Assembly (NCBI GenBank): GCA_022013635.1
Contig: JAKLPX010000157.1
Location: 1-5,650 of the forward strand
Origin: Candidatus Delongbacteria bacterium
GTDB lineage: Bacteria; UBA4055
Direction: 5' to 3'
DNA length: 5,650 nt
The notes under the pieces were generated by a model. It searched no databases. It was given only the letters and a program-made list of their open reading frames with translations, and was not told where the DNA came from. Of the stretch, positions 1 through 5,633 are shown piece by piece (within the stretch, counting starts at the first letter, position 1; each line of letters starts with the position of its first letter). The position numbers were made by a program, and so were the translations under genes.

Positions 1-35
1 ATGAAAGAAAAATAATCAGGATAATTTTTTTTCAT
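1..35. repeat. AT-rich imperfect hairpin at the left window edge
   Basis: Positions 1-14 can pair with 22-35 around a 7-nt loop (15-21). The stem has one G-T wobble (7:29) and one A-A mismatch (12:24). Each strand carries a T-rich 3' arm, so it could end transcription of a gene lying to the left of the window. No separate T-run follows the stem on the + strand and the context to the left is missing, so a function as terminator is only a guess. Such stems also occur by chance in AT-rich DNA. Confidence 0.35.
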
Positions 36-76
36 TGAATAATATAATCTGCAAGTTTTCTTAACCATTCTTTTTA

Positions 77-107
77 TTGACATTAAATCCTGACATTGTT
101 ACCTTTA
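77..107 (+). promoter_or_regulatory. Candidate promoter of the Nudix-MATE unit
   Basis: An exact TTGACA stands at 77-82. After 17 nt comes TACCTT (100-105), which keeps the three most conserved positions of a sigma70 -10 box (TA...T). The same stretch also reads as ATTG, 20 nt, TACCTTTA, close to the TTTG/TAnnTTTG promoter of Bacteroidota. Transcription would begin near 112. The same TTG-20 nt-TAnnTTTA geometry is found before the AOR operon on the other strand. Promoter activity is inferred from sequence only. Confidence 0.45.
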
Positions 108-123
108 GAACTGAAAAATGACT

Positions 124-127
124 GGAG
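124..127 (+). promoter_or_regulatory. Shine-Dalgarno GGAG that favours the GTG start at 133
   Basis: GGAG lies 5 nt before GTG at 133. The alternative in-frame ATG at 118 has no comparable purine motif before it and would leave a leader of only about 5 nt if the promoter at 77-107 is the real one. The site therefore argues for translation from 133, with the caveat that it would lie inside the coding region if the ATG were used. Confidence 0.45.
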
Positions 128-132
128 TTTCC

Positions 133-591
133 GTGATTGAAAATATAGCGAGAGCGGTAATAATAAAAAATAATAAGATACTTCTCGCAAAGCAGAAGGA
201 TAAAAATTATACATTTCTGCCGGGCGGTCATATAGAATTCGGAGAAACTGTGACAGACGCTCTGAACAGGGAATTGTTTGAAGAGTTGGGCATTACCGGT
301 AATTGCGGACTTTTTGTGTGTGCAATCGAAAATGTTTTTGAGGATAATTCCGGCAAATCCTGCCATGAAATGGGATTTTATTTCTCATATTTACCTGATG
401 ACAGATACTCTGATGATGATTTTGAGTCGAAAGAGGATCATCTGGTTTTTCTTTGGGTGGATATCAGAGATTTACGCTCTTTTAACCTTCAGCCTAAAGA
501 ACTTATCCTCGTCATTTCCGATGTTTGGAAATTTAAGGATACTCCAGGATTTATATCAGCCATTGAGAGACCGGATACGAGTGGCAAGTGA
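133..591 (+). CDS. Nudix (MutT-like) hydrolase
   Basis: This gene encodes a soluble Nudix-fold pyrophosphohydrolase of 152 aa, the usual length for a single-domain member. A complete Nudix box (G-x5-E-x7-RE-U-xE-E-x-G-U) covers residues 32-54, with G32, E38, R46-E47, E50-E51 and G53. The glutamates bind the Mg2+ that activates water to cleave a nucleoside-diphosphate-X bond. The segment before it (FLPGGH) is the typical beta strand leading into the box. The substrate cannot be read from sequence; oxidised nucleotides, ADP-ribose-like compounds or other NDP-linked molecules are all possible. I chose GTG at 133 because GGAG precedes it by 5 nt and because the protein then begins just before the first beta strand, as is usual. 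ATG at 118 would add five residues. The stop codon overlaps the start of the MATE gene (GTGA), so the two are almost surely cotranscribed and translationally coupled. The family call is secure; the start is less so. Confidence 0.9.
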   Translation: MIENIARAVIIKNNKILLAKQKDKNYTFLPGGHIEFGETVTDALNRELFEELGITGNCGLFVCAIENVFEDNSGKSCHEMGFYFSYLPDDRYSDDDFESKEDHLVFLWVDIRDLRSFNLQPKELILVISDVWKFKDTPGFISAIERPDTSGK

Positions 592-2081
592 AGAAAACGG
601 TACATGAATATAAAGACCTGACTACAGGCAGTATCTGGAAAAATCTTATCGCTCTTTCCCTGCCGATCATGCTTGCGAATCTGCTTCAGACTTTCTATAA
701 TCTGACTGATACATTCTGGCTTGGAAAACTTACCGATGGAAGGGACGCCGTTGCCGTTGTCGGCATGTCTTTTCCGCTGGTCTTTTTCATCTCATCCTTC
801 GGCATAGGATTTACTATCGCTGGAACATCTTTGACGGCACAGTACAAAGGAGCCGGAAGGATTTCCGAAATAAAAAAGATATTTGCCCAGTATATTTTAC
901 TTTTGGTTACATTTTCGGTCGTTTTCCTTGCTTTAGCCTATTCTTTTATAGATGCGGTGCTGAAACTTATAAATACTCCCGAACAAATATTTGAAAATTC
1001 CGAAATTTATCTTTCATATATAATCTCAGGAATGGTGTTCATGTTCATAGGAATGCTTTATCAGAGTTTCGCGCACGGTTTCGGAGATACAATATCACCG
1101 ATGAAAATACAATTGATTGCTGTCGGTATCAACATTATGCTTGACCCGATACTTATCTTCGGTATCGGCTTCATTCCGTCAATGGGAATCAGAGGAGCAG
1201 CTATAGCAACTTTATTCTCAAGATTTGTAGCGGCAATACTTTCGGTAGTCTTCATATTCAAAAAACTCCATATAATAGTTCCGAAGTTCCGCGAAATCAT
1301 TCCTGATAAAATTATCCTGAAACAAATAATAAAGATCAGCCTTCCTTCATCTATTGGAATGTCAATGACGAGCTTCGGTTTCGTTTTTCTTCAAGGCTTC
1401 GTAAATTCTTATGATACGGTAATTATGAGCGCTCATACAATCGGCAACAGACTCACAAGCCTTTTCATGATGCCCGCTATGGGACTGGGCAACGCTCTCG
1501 CTTCAATTGTCGGTCAGTGCCTGGGAGCAAAGAAAATTGACAGGGCAAAAGAAAGCATTAAAACAACATTCATTTCTGTCATCATCTTACTCGCACCCAT
1601 AAACATACTCATATATTTCTACGGTGGACATCTAACGCAGTTCTTCGTCAACGACCCGGAAGTGGTCTCAAAAGGTATCAGAATGTTCAAAATACTGAGT
1701 GTCGCATCTTTTTCATTCGGCATTATCCATGTTTTTATGGGTGTTTTCAACGGATCTGGATTTACGAAATACAATATGCTGCTCAATTCGGCAAGGCTTT
1801 GGGCATTCAGAATCCCTCTTGTTTATATTATGTCGGGTAGAATTTTGGATTACGAGATCTTCGCATCAATACTTTTGTTACGGCCTTTCTTTGAAAAAAT
1901 GGCTATTCCTTTGAAAGAACATCCTTATGAAGCTTTATGGTGGTCAATGATAATTAGTAACTTCATCACTTTTGCCTGGGCGTTGATGCTATATTCAAAA
2001 GGTAACTGGACAAAAGGAACCATTCATCGTCCGATTGAAATCGTAGCAGAAGCTGAGGAGATTGAATTATCCGAAGACTAA
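588..2081 (+). CDS. MATE family efflux transporter
   Basis: This 497-aa integral membrane protein belongs to the multidrug and toxic compound extrusion family, which exports organic cations, drugs or metabolites in exchange for H+ or Na+. The sequence is dominated by hydrophobic segments consistent with the family's twelve helices in two MatE repeats. Repeat one opens with the characteristic stretch around P26, Q34 and D41 (LPIMLANLLQTFYNLTDTFW); the acidic residue in this helix is used for cation coupling in known members. Repeat two starts near residue 247 and includes the conserved GLGNALASIVGQCLGA block at 299-314. The start is GTG, overlapping the Nudix stop by 4 nt; no strong Shine-Dalgarno is visible, so coupling to the upstream gene is likely. 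An oddity is a long loop (residues about 416-449) between the last two helices. The tail is acidic. The substrate is unknown and the link to the Nudix enzyme is only positional. Confidence 0.93.
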   Translation: MKKTVHEYKDLTTGSIWKNLIALSLPIMLANLLQTFYNLTDTFWLGKLTDGRDAVAVVGMSFPLVFFISSFGIGFTIAGTSLTAQYKGAGRISEIKKIFAQYILLLVTFSVVFLALAYSFIDAVLKLINTPEQIFENSEIYLSYIISGMVFMFIGMLYQSFAHGFGDTISPMKIQLIAVGINIMLDPILIFGIGFIPSMGIRGAAIATLFSRFVAAILSVVFIFKKLHIIVPKFREIIPDKIILKQIIKISLPSSIGMSMTSFGFVFLQGFVNSYDTVIMSAHTIGNRLTSLFMMPAMGLGNALASIVGQCLGAKKIDRAKESIKTTFISVIILLAPINILIYFYGGHLTQFFVNDPEVVSKGIRMFKILSVASFSFGIIHVFMGVFNGSGFTKYNMLLNSARLWAFRIPLVYIMSGRILDYEIFASILLLRPFFEKMAIPLKEHPYEALWWSMIISNFITFAWALMLYSKGNWTKGTIHRPIEIVAEAEEIELSED

Positions 2082-2086
2082 AACCC

Positions 2087-2111
2087 GATCAGAATAAAGT
2101 TTGATCTTTTT
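2087..2111 (+). terminator. Probable intrinsic terminator between convergent units
   Basis: Starting six nt after the MATE stop, GATCAGA (2087-2093) pairs with TTTGATC (2100-2106) across a 6-nt loop, with one G-T wobble. Five T residues follow at 2107-2111. The stem is short and GC-poor, so efficiency may be modest. On the opposite strand the same stem is followed by GGG and then TTTT, so it could act weakly for the ThiF-ending operon too. No other terminator-like element exists in the 41-nt gap. Confidence 0.5.
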
Positions 2112-2122
2112 ATAATATACGC

Positions 2123-2719
2123 CTATTTGCTATTCATTATAAGTTCAATCGCCAGATTAGCCTGAATATTCGATACAATCGCCACCCTGGCCGAACATAA
2201 TCCGATCTCGAAAGAGGTCACACCATCGCCGCAGAAATAGATATTCCCGACCTGTCTGATCTTTATGCTTTCAAAATTACCGCAGCCTGATAAACCATTC
2301 CCGGATATTATGGGTTTATCGGGATATAAAAATCCCCACTCTTCGATGAGCCACTGCTTGCTTTCTGCTTTATCGAAAGCTTCGATCATAATGTCCGCTC
2401 CCGAAAAAATACCTGAAACATCATCTCTTGTAAGTTCTTTGTGATAAGAAATGATCTCGCAATCCGGATTTATATTTTCCAATCTTGATTTGAGAGTTAA
2501 TACTTTCGTTTTCCCGATCTCTTCAATAAAAAAATACTGCCTGTTAAGATTTGAAGCCTCAATTATATCCATATCGGCGATGATCAATTTCCCGATACCG
2601 GCTCTTACGAGCGAAACAGCAACATTCGACCCTATGCCTCCGCATCCCGCAATTGCAATAGTCGAACGGGATAACTTTTCGGTCATCCCGCTTACATTTT
2701 TTGAGAAAATTTCAATCAT
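2123..2719 (-). CDS. thiF: ThiF-family E1-like adenylyltransferase (short form)
   Basis: This 198-aa protein belongs to the ThiF/MoeB/E1 superfamily, which uses ATP to adenylate the C-terminal glycine of ThiS or MoaD-like carriers. Visible in order are the Rossmann nucleotide loop GCGGIG (25-30), the acidic strand end DMD (49-51), the ATP-site motif NLNRQ (57-61), K72, and EAFDKAESK (113-121). The length and the late IYFCGD segment (160-165) match the short ThiF subfamily often found beside ThiS outside classical thiamin operons. The two CxxC zinc motifs of E. coli ThiF and MoeB are absent, as is any rhodanese domain. I took ATG at 2719, one nt after the PpnP stop; an in-frame upstream ATG at 2788 would overlap PpnP by 68 nt and lacks homology to the family start. 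No clear Shine-Dalgarno is present, so translation is probably coupled. It is last in the AOR operon, and its likely partner is the Gly-Gly carrier two genes upstream. Confidence 0.9.
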   Translation of the reverse strand: MIEIFSKNVSGMTEKLSRSTIAIAGCGGIGSNVAVSLVRAGIGKLIIADMDIIEASNLNRQYFFIEEIGKTKVLTLKSRLENINPDCEIISYHKELTRDDVSGIFSGADIMIEAFDKAESKQWLIEEWGFLYPDKPIISGNGLSGCGNFESIKIRQVGNIYFCGDGVTSFEIGLCSARVAIVSNIQANLAIELIMNSK

Positions 2720-2720
2720 T

Positions 2721-3002
2721 CTATTTGTACAGGCAGATATATGAAGAATCGCCTTCCGAAACAACCTTAAATTTAATATTCGGCTCAATAATCATCGTTT
2801 CGTTCGGTCCATAAGATTTCCACGCATCGTCGCCGGGCATTTTTACAGTCAATTTACCGCTTGTGACGGTTAGAAATTCCTTAGAAGTCGTACCGAACTC
2901 ATATTCGCCTTGAGCCATCACGCCTACGGTAGCGGAACAATCTTTAGTTTTGAAAGCCAGAGATTTGACTTTTCCGCCGAAATATTCGTTAGTTTTAAAC
3001 AT
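2721..3002 (-). CDS. ppnP: PpnP-family pyrimidine/purine nucleoside phosphorylase
   Basis: This 93-aa single-domain cupin matches the PpnP (formerly YaiE, DUF1255) family in length and along its whole sequence. E. coli PpnP phosphorolyses a wide range of ribonucleosides and thymidine to free base and sugar 1-phosphate. Family hallmarks seen here are NEYFGGKVKS (5-14), GVMAQGEYEFGT (27-38), a turn with TVTSGKLTVKMPG (45-57), and the C-terminal SSYICLY (86-92). Metal-binding histidines of classical cupins are absent, as is normal for the family. The start ATG directly abuts the stop of the carrier gene (TAAATG) and is served by GGAGGA inside that gene. The ThiF gene follows after one nt. PpnP is usually a stand-alone housekeeping gene, so its place between a carrier and its E1 is odd. 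The family call rests on close sequence similarity; whether the activity is the same in this context is not shown. Confidence 0.9.
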   Translation of the reverse strand: MFKTNEYFGGKVKSLAFKTKDCSATVGVMAQGEYEFGTTSKEFLTVTSGKLTVKMPGDDAWKSYGPNETMIIEPNIKFKVVSEGDSSYICLYK

Positions 3003-3206
3003 TTATCCTCCGCTCATTAAGTGTATGACATTCACTTCCGCGCCTTTGGGAACAGTACGGGTCTCATAATATTCCTTCTTCACGATTTCGCCGTTAATCT
3101 TTACTATCAGCATTCTGAAAGAATATTTCATGACGGTCAATATACCCCTGACAGTCATTCCATCTTTCCACTCGATAATATTTCCGTTTACGGTTATAGT
3201 ATCCAT
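3003..3206 (-). CDS. ThiS/MoaD-like sulfur carrier protein
   Basis: This 67-aa beta-grasp (ubiquitin-like) protein ends in the diagnostic Gly66-Gly67. In this fold the terminal glycine is adenylated by a ThiF/MoeB-type E1 and then turned into a thiocarboxylate that donates sulfur. The first strand (ITVNGNIIEW, 4-13), the central VKINGEIV (35-42) and the tail VNVIHLMSGG (58-67) align with ThiS in spacing and length. It fits ThiS (about 65 aa) better than MoaD (about 80 aa). It could serve thiamin thiazole synthesis, but its position directly after AOR and in one operon with an E1 suggests sulfur for the tungstopterin dithiolene or another AOR-linked role; this is inference. The start is 2 nt beyond the AOR stop without a clear Shine-Dalgarno, so coupling to AOR translation is likely. 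Its two last sense codons, GGA GGA, double as the ribosome-binding site of ppnP. Confidence 0.88.
   Translation of the reverse strand: MDTITVNGNIIEWKDGMTVRGILTVMKYSFRMLIVKINGEIVKKEYYETRTVPKGAEVNVIHLMSGG
3006..3011 (-). promoter_or_regulatory. Shine-Dalgarno GGAGGA formed by the Gly-Gly codons
   Basis: Read on the - strand, the sequence is GGAGGA, TAA, ATG. The two glycine codons that end the carrier protein are a strong Shine-Dalgarno core; GGAGG ends 4 nt before the ppnP ATG, which is close but workable. Ribosomes ending the carrier would sit exactly on this site. Confidence 0.6.
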
Positions 3207-3208
3207 GT

Positions 3209-5368
3209 TTACTGATGCTTTGATAACACTTCAATTACTTCCGGAAGATCCATTCCCAATTTTTTAATATGGTCTAATTTGGGAACTCCATTGTTCGTCC
3301 AGCCTCTTCTCAGATAAACCGCATCAAGAAGTTTTTCATAACGGTCTTCTCTGTATTTTCTTGTGATTGCAATTTTTTCTTCAATGGATTTATCGCTCGG
3401 ATCTACCCCGACGACATCCTTCATCTGCTTATCGTAAAATTCTTCGAGGCTTTTATATTCTTCAACCGTTACAGGACCTGCTGCTCTATACGGCTGAGCG
3501 TCGTGTTTTCTCAATCCGTAGCCTCTTCTGATATTAAATGTCCTTTGGAAATTATATACTCTTTCGGATTGACGGATCATTTCTTTTTTATCGATATTAC
3601 TGCCTGTTACGGCGTTATAGATCGTTATATAATTATCAACATGCTCCGGAACTTTTGCAGGTTCGTCGGTCTGAGCGTTTCCTTCCGGCTCCACATCGTT
3701 CCATGGAAGTTTACAAAGTCCCATAAGCCCGAACCAAGTCCTGAACATCGGGAAATAATGAAGCGCCTCGGCTTTGTTTTCAAATGTAGGAATATGATTG
3801 TTGACCATATCCATAAAGATCAGCCATGCTTCATCGTGCTGAGGTCCTTTGTTCGTCATAGCATATCCTCCCTGCTGAGCCAAAGATTCTTTTGATACAT
3901 ATTGAGAATATTCAAGACCTTTGTTCTCCATTCCGATATCCTGCATGAACTTCGGGTCTGCGCCGTAGTGTTCTGCAAAATATTTTTTCATTCCTCTGAT
4001 ACCCAAACCTGCGATCTTTCCGAAACCTTCACCTCTTGCCATCTGATGAATAAGCTCAAGAACGGCGGAAATGTTTCCAAATTTCAGTTCAAGTCCTCCG
4101 GTATGTTCTTTGGTAATAAGACCGTTTTCATAACATTCCATAGCGAAGGCAAGCATTGTTCCGAAAGAAATCGTATCTATTCCGTAAGTATCGCAATAAA
4201 AGTTTAATTCTATGACCGTATCGGCATCAAAGATGCCGAGATTCGAACCGACGCCCGCTGCTGTTTCGTACTCCGGTCCGTCAACAATAACAGCTTGTCC
4301 TTTGTAAGGGCCGGACTTTAAAACGAAATCGTCAACGGCTTTTGCACAGCTCATAGTACAGCCGATCCAGCATCCGTCGTTCATTCCCTGAGTGAATTTG
4401 CTGTTCCATACTCTCGAATGAAGCCCGTCGGAATCTTTATGCGAACCGAATTTAAAATTATGTGTCGGTAAAAGATTATAATCGTTCATGATATTTACAA
4501 GATGAGCCGTTCCTTCCTGCTTCATACGGCACTGATGAGGATCCAGTTCCTTCATCTCTTTCGCAAATCTTGCTCCTCTTTCTTTGATAGGTTCCATATT
4601 GGCAACATGGTTAGGATCCTGAGTAATACCGGCAACTTTTACTACGACAGCTTTAATTTTTTTATCCCTTAAAACAGTTCCGATACCGCCTCTGCCGGCT
4701 TGTTTTAAACGACATTTTTTCCTTTTTATATCGTACCAGCTGAAATTAAGCATTCCTATCATTGTGTGTTCTGCTGCTTTTCCTGCTGAAATTACGGAAA
4801 CATTTTTCATATCTCTCGGCTCTAAGCTGTCGGAATACATTTCAGTAAGCTGTTCTGCTAAAATGTGGCTGTCTGTTTCTTCTGCCGGAGCTTCTTCAAC
4901 AGTTATGGTGTGTTTTGTACCGTCAATGACTATTATTACATCGTTTTTAGCTTTACCCTGAAGTTCCAACACATCGAATCCCGAAAATTTAAGGAAAGGT
5001 CCGAAATACCCGCCGACATTACTGTCTATTACGATGTCCGTTATCGGAGAAATTGAAACTACAAGTGATTTTCCTGCACCGGCATATTGAGTGACGCCGG
5101 AGATCGGTCCGGGTGAAATTATAATTTCGTTCTCATTGTCATTCCATTTTGTTTCAGGTTTTGTTCCGTCCCATAAAAGCTTAAGTCCGTAACCTTTACC
5201 GCCGATGAATTTCTCTTTCATCAGATTGGAAACCGGCTTTTCTTTGACAGTGTTATCGTCAAGATTAATGTAAAGTATCCTGTCGGTGTAACCTCTGAGA
5301 AGATCCTTCGGTTCGTAAGAATGTTCTTTCAGAAGTTTGTGCTTCGCTTTTAATTCAGTTATGTCCAT
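3209..5368 (-). CDS. Aldehyde ferredoxin oxidoreductase family protein (tungstopterin, 4Fe-4S)
   Basis: This 719-aa protein belongs to the AOR family, whose studied members oxidise aldehydes to carboxylic acids in the cytoplasm with ferredoxin as acceptor, using a tungsten bis-pterin and one 4Fe-4S cluster. The N-terminal AOR domain runs from about residue 26 (GYTDRILYINL) through FIGGKGYG (54-61), GGYFGPFLKFSGFD (119-132) and the GRGGIGTVLRDKK loop (225-237). Further marks are LPTHNF (300-305), three cluster cysteines C333, C337 and C341, GPEYETAAG (364-372), pterin motif D393-TYGI-D398, a second pterin motif ending in C552, and the C-terminal RRGWTNNGVP (687-696). It is longer than the roughly 605-aa Pyrococcus enzyme, with extra length before residue 26 and in the last 150 residues. 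The cysteines are spaced C-x3-C-x3-C rather than the classical C-x2-C-x3-C. ATG at 5368 is preferred over 5386 because AAGGAG lies 6 nt before it. It heads the four-gene operon. The substrate is unknown, and a non-aldehyde AOR-family role is possible. Confidence 0.93.
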   Translation of the reverse strand: MDITELKAKHKLLKEHSYEPKDLLRGYTDRILYINLDDNTVKEKPVSNLMKEKFIGGKGYGLKLLWDGTKPETKWNDNENEIIISPGPISGVTQYAGAGKSLVVSISPITDIVIDSNVGGYFGPFLKFSGFDVLELQGKAKNDVIIVIDGTKHTITVEEAPAEETDSHILAEQLTEMYSDSLEPRDMKNVSVISAGKAAEHTMIGMLNFSWYDIKRKKCRLKQAGRGGIGTVLRDKKIKAVVVKVAGITQDPNHVANMEPIKERGARFAKEMKELDPHQCRMKQEGTAHLVNIMNDYNLLPTHNFKFGSHKDSDGLHSRVWNSKFTQGMNDGCWIGCTMSCAKAVDDFVLKSGPYKGQAVIVDGPEYETAAGVGSNLGIFDADTVIELNFYCDTYGIDTISFGTMLAFAMECYENGLITKEHTGGLELKFGNISAVLELIHQMARGEGFGKIAGLGIRGMKKYFAEHYGADPKFMQDIGMENKGLEYSQYVSKESLAQQGGYAMTNKGPQHDEAWLIFMDMVNNHIPTFENKAEALHYFPMFRTWFGLMGLCKLPWNDVEPEGNAQTDEPAKVPEHVDNYITIYNAVTGSNIDKKEMIRQSERVYNFQRTFNIRRGYGLRKHDAQPYRAAGPVTVEEYKSLEEFYDKQMKDVVGVDPSDKSIEEKIAITRKYREDRYEKLLDAVYLRRGWTNNGVPKLDHIKKLGMDLPEVIEVLSKHQ

Positions 5369-5374
5369 TTGATT

Positions 5375-5380
5375 CTCCTT
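5375..5380 (-). promoter_or_regulatory. Shine-Dalgarno AAGGAG deciding the AOR start
   Basis: AAGGAG stands 6 nt before ATG at 5368, near-ideal spacing. An earlier in-frame ATG at 5386 lies upstream of this motif and would place it within the coding sequence; no purine-rich site precedes that codon. The start at 5368 (MDITELK) is therefore favoured. Confidence 0.7.
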
Positions 5381-5413
5381 ATACATAATTTTTCATTGCA
5401 GTTCAGCGAAATG

Positions 5414-5444
5414 TAAAGATAAATAATGCGGTCGCTTAATTCAA
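5414..5444 (-). promoter_or_regulatory. Candidate promoter of the AOR operon
   Basis: On the - strand TTGAAT (5444-5439) is followed after 17 nt by TATCTT (5421-5416), each 4/6 to sigma70 consensus. Read another way it is CTTG, 20 nt, TATCTTTA, the same geometry as the promoter candidate at 77-107. Transcription would start near 5408 and give a leader of about 40 nt. A 7-bp inverted repeat (5435-5441 with 5452-5458) straddles the -35 box and might be an operator. A second TATAAT (5465-5460) lies farther upstream but lacks a good -35. Readthrough from the rRNA unit is an alternative. Confidence 0.4.
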
Positions 5445-5489
5445 GTAATAAAATTAAGAATTATAATAAAGGATATATAAATTTTAGGC

Positions 5490-5519
5490 TTTTTTTTAAA
5501 TAATTTATAAATAAAAAAA
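5490..5519 (-). terminator. T-tract just after 5S rRNA, possible transcription end
   Basis: Seven T residues (5519-5513 on the - strand) begin right at the 3' end of the 5S gene. Farther on, a run of eight A residues could pair with them to form an A/T-only stem. There is no GC-rich hairpin, so if termination occurs here it would rely on the 5S closing helix plus the T-run. The assignment is weak. Confidence 0.25.
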
Positions 5520-5633
5520 TGCCGGCAACGCCCTACTCTCCCACAATTAAATGCAGTACCATCGGCGAAGATAAGCTTAACTACTCTGTTCGGAATGGGA
5601 AGAGGTGTACCCTTATCTCCATAATCACCGGCA
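5520..5633 (-). rRNA. rrf: 5S ribosomal RNA
   Basis: The - strand reads as a complete 5S rRNA of about 114 nt. The hallmark CCCATTCCGAACAGAG loop, AGTTAAGC, CGCCGATGGTACTGC and GTGGGAGAGTAGG segments occur in the right order. The ends close into a 9-bp helix I: TGCCGGTGA at the 5' end pairs with TTGCCGGCA at the 3' end, with two G-U pairs. It is probably the last gene of an rRNA operon whose 23S gene would lie beyond the right edge of the window, since it is transcribed leftward. The AOR operon follows on the same strand after a gap of about 150 nt. End points are set from helix pairing and may be off by one or two nt. Confidence 0.93.

Noticed and set aside
43..48. TATAAT as a -10 box for the Nudix-MATE unit
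   Set aside because: It matches consensus, but no acceptable -35 box lies 16-18 nt upstream, and the TTGACA at 77-82 gives a better-placed promoter. It could still be a minor start.
118..132. ATG at 118 as start of the Nudix gene
   Set aside because: No Shine-Dalgarno precedes it and it would sit about 5 nt from the likely transcription start, while GTG at 133 has GGAG 5 nt upstream. It remains possible, adding five residues.
278..607. 109-codon + strand open frame inside the Nudix gene
   Set aside because: It is a frame shadow of the Nudix gene, which has a complete catalytic motif.
2720..2788. Upstream ATG at 2788 giving a 221-aa ThiF protein
   Set aside because: The added 23 residues come from another frame of ppnP and do not resemble the family's N-terminus. 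ATG at 2719 fits the tight operon spacing.
3503..3895. 130-codon + strand open frame opposite the AOR gene, and similar shorter ones
   Set aside because: These are antisense to a well-supported AOR coding region, show no recognisable domain and lack ribosome-binding sites.
5369..5386. ATG at 5386 as AOR start
   Set aside because: It lies upstream of the strong AAGGAG at 5380-5375, which serves ATG at 5368.
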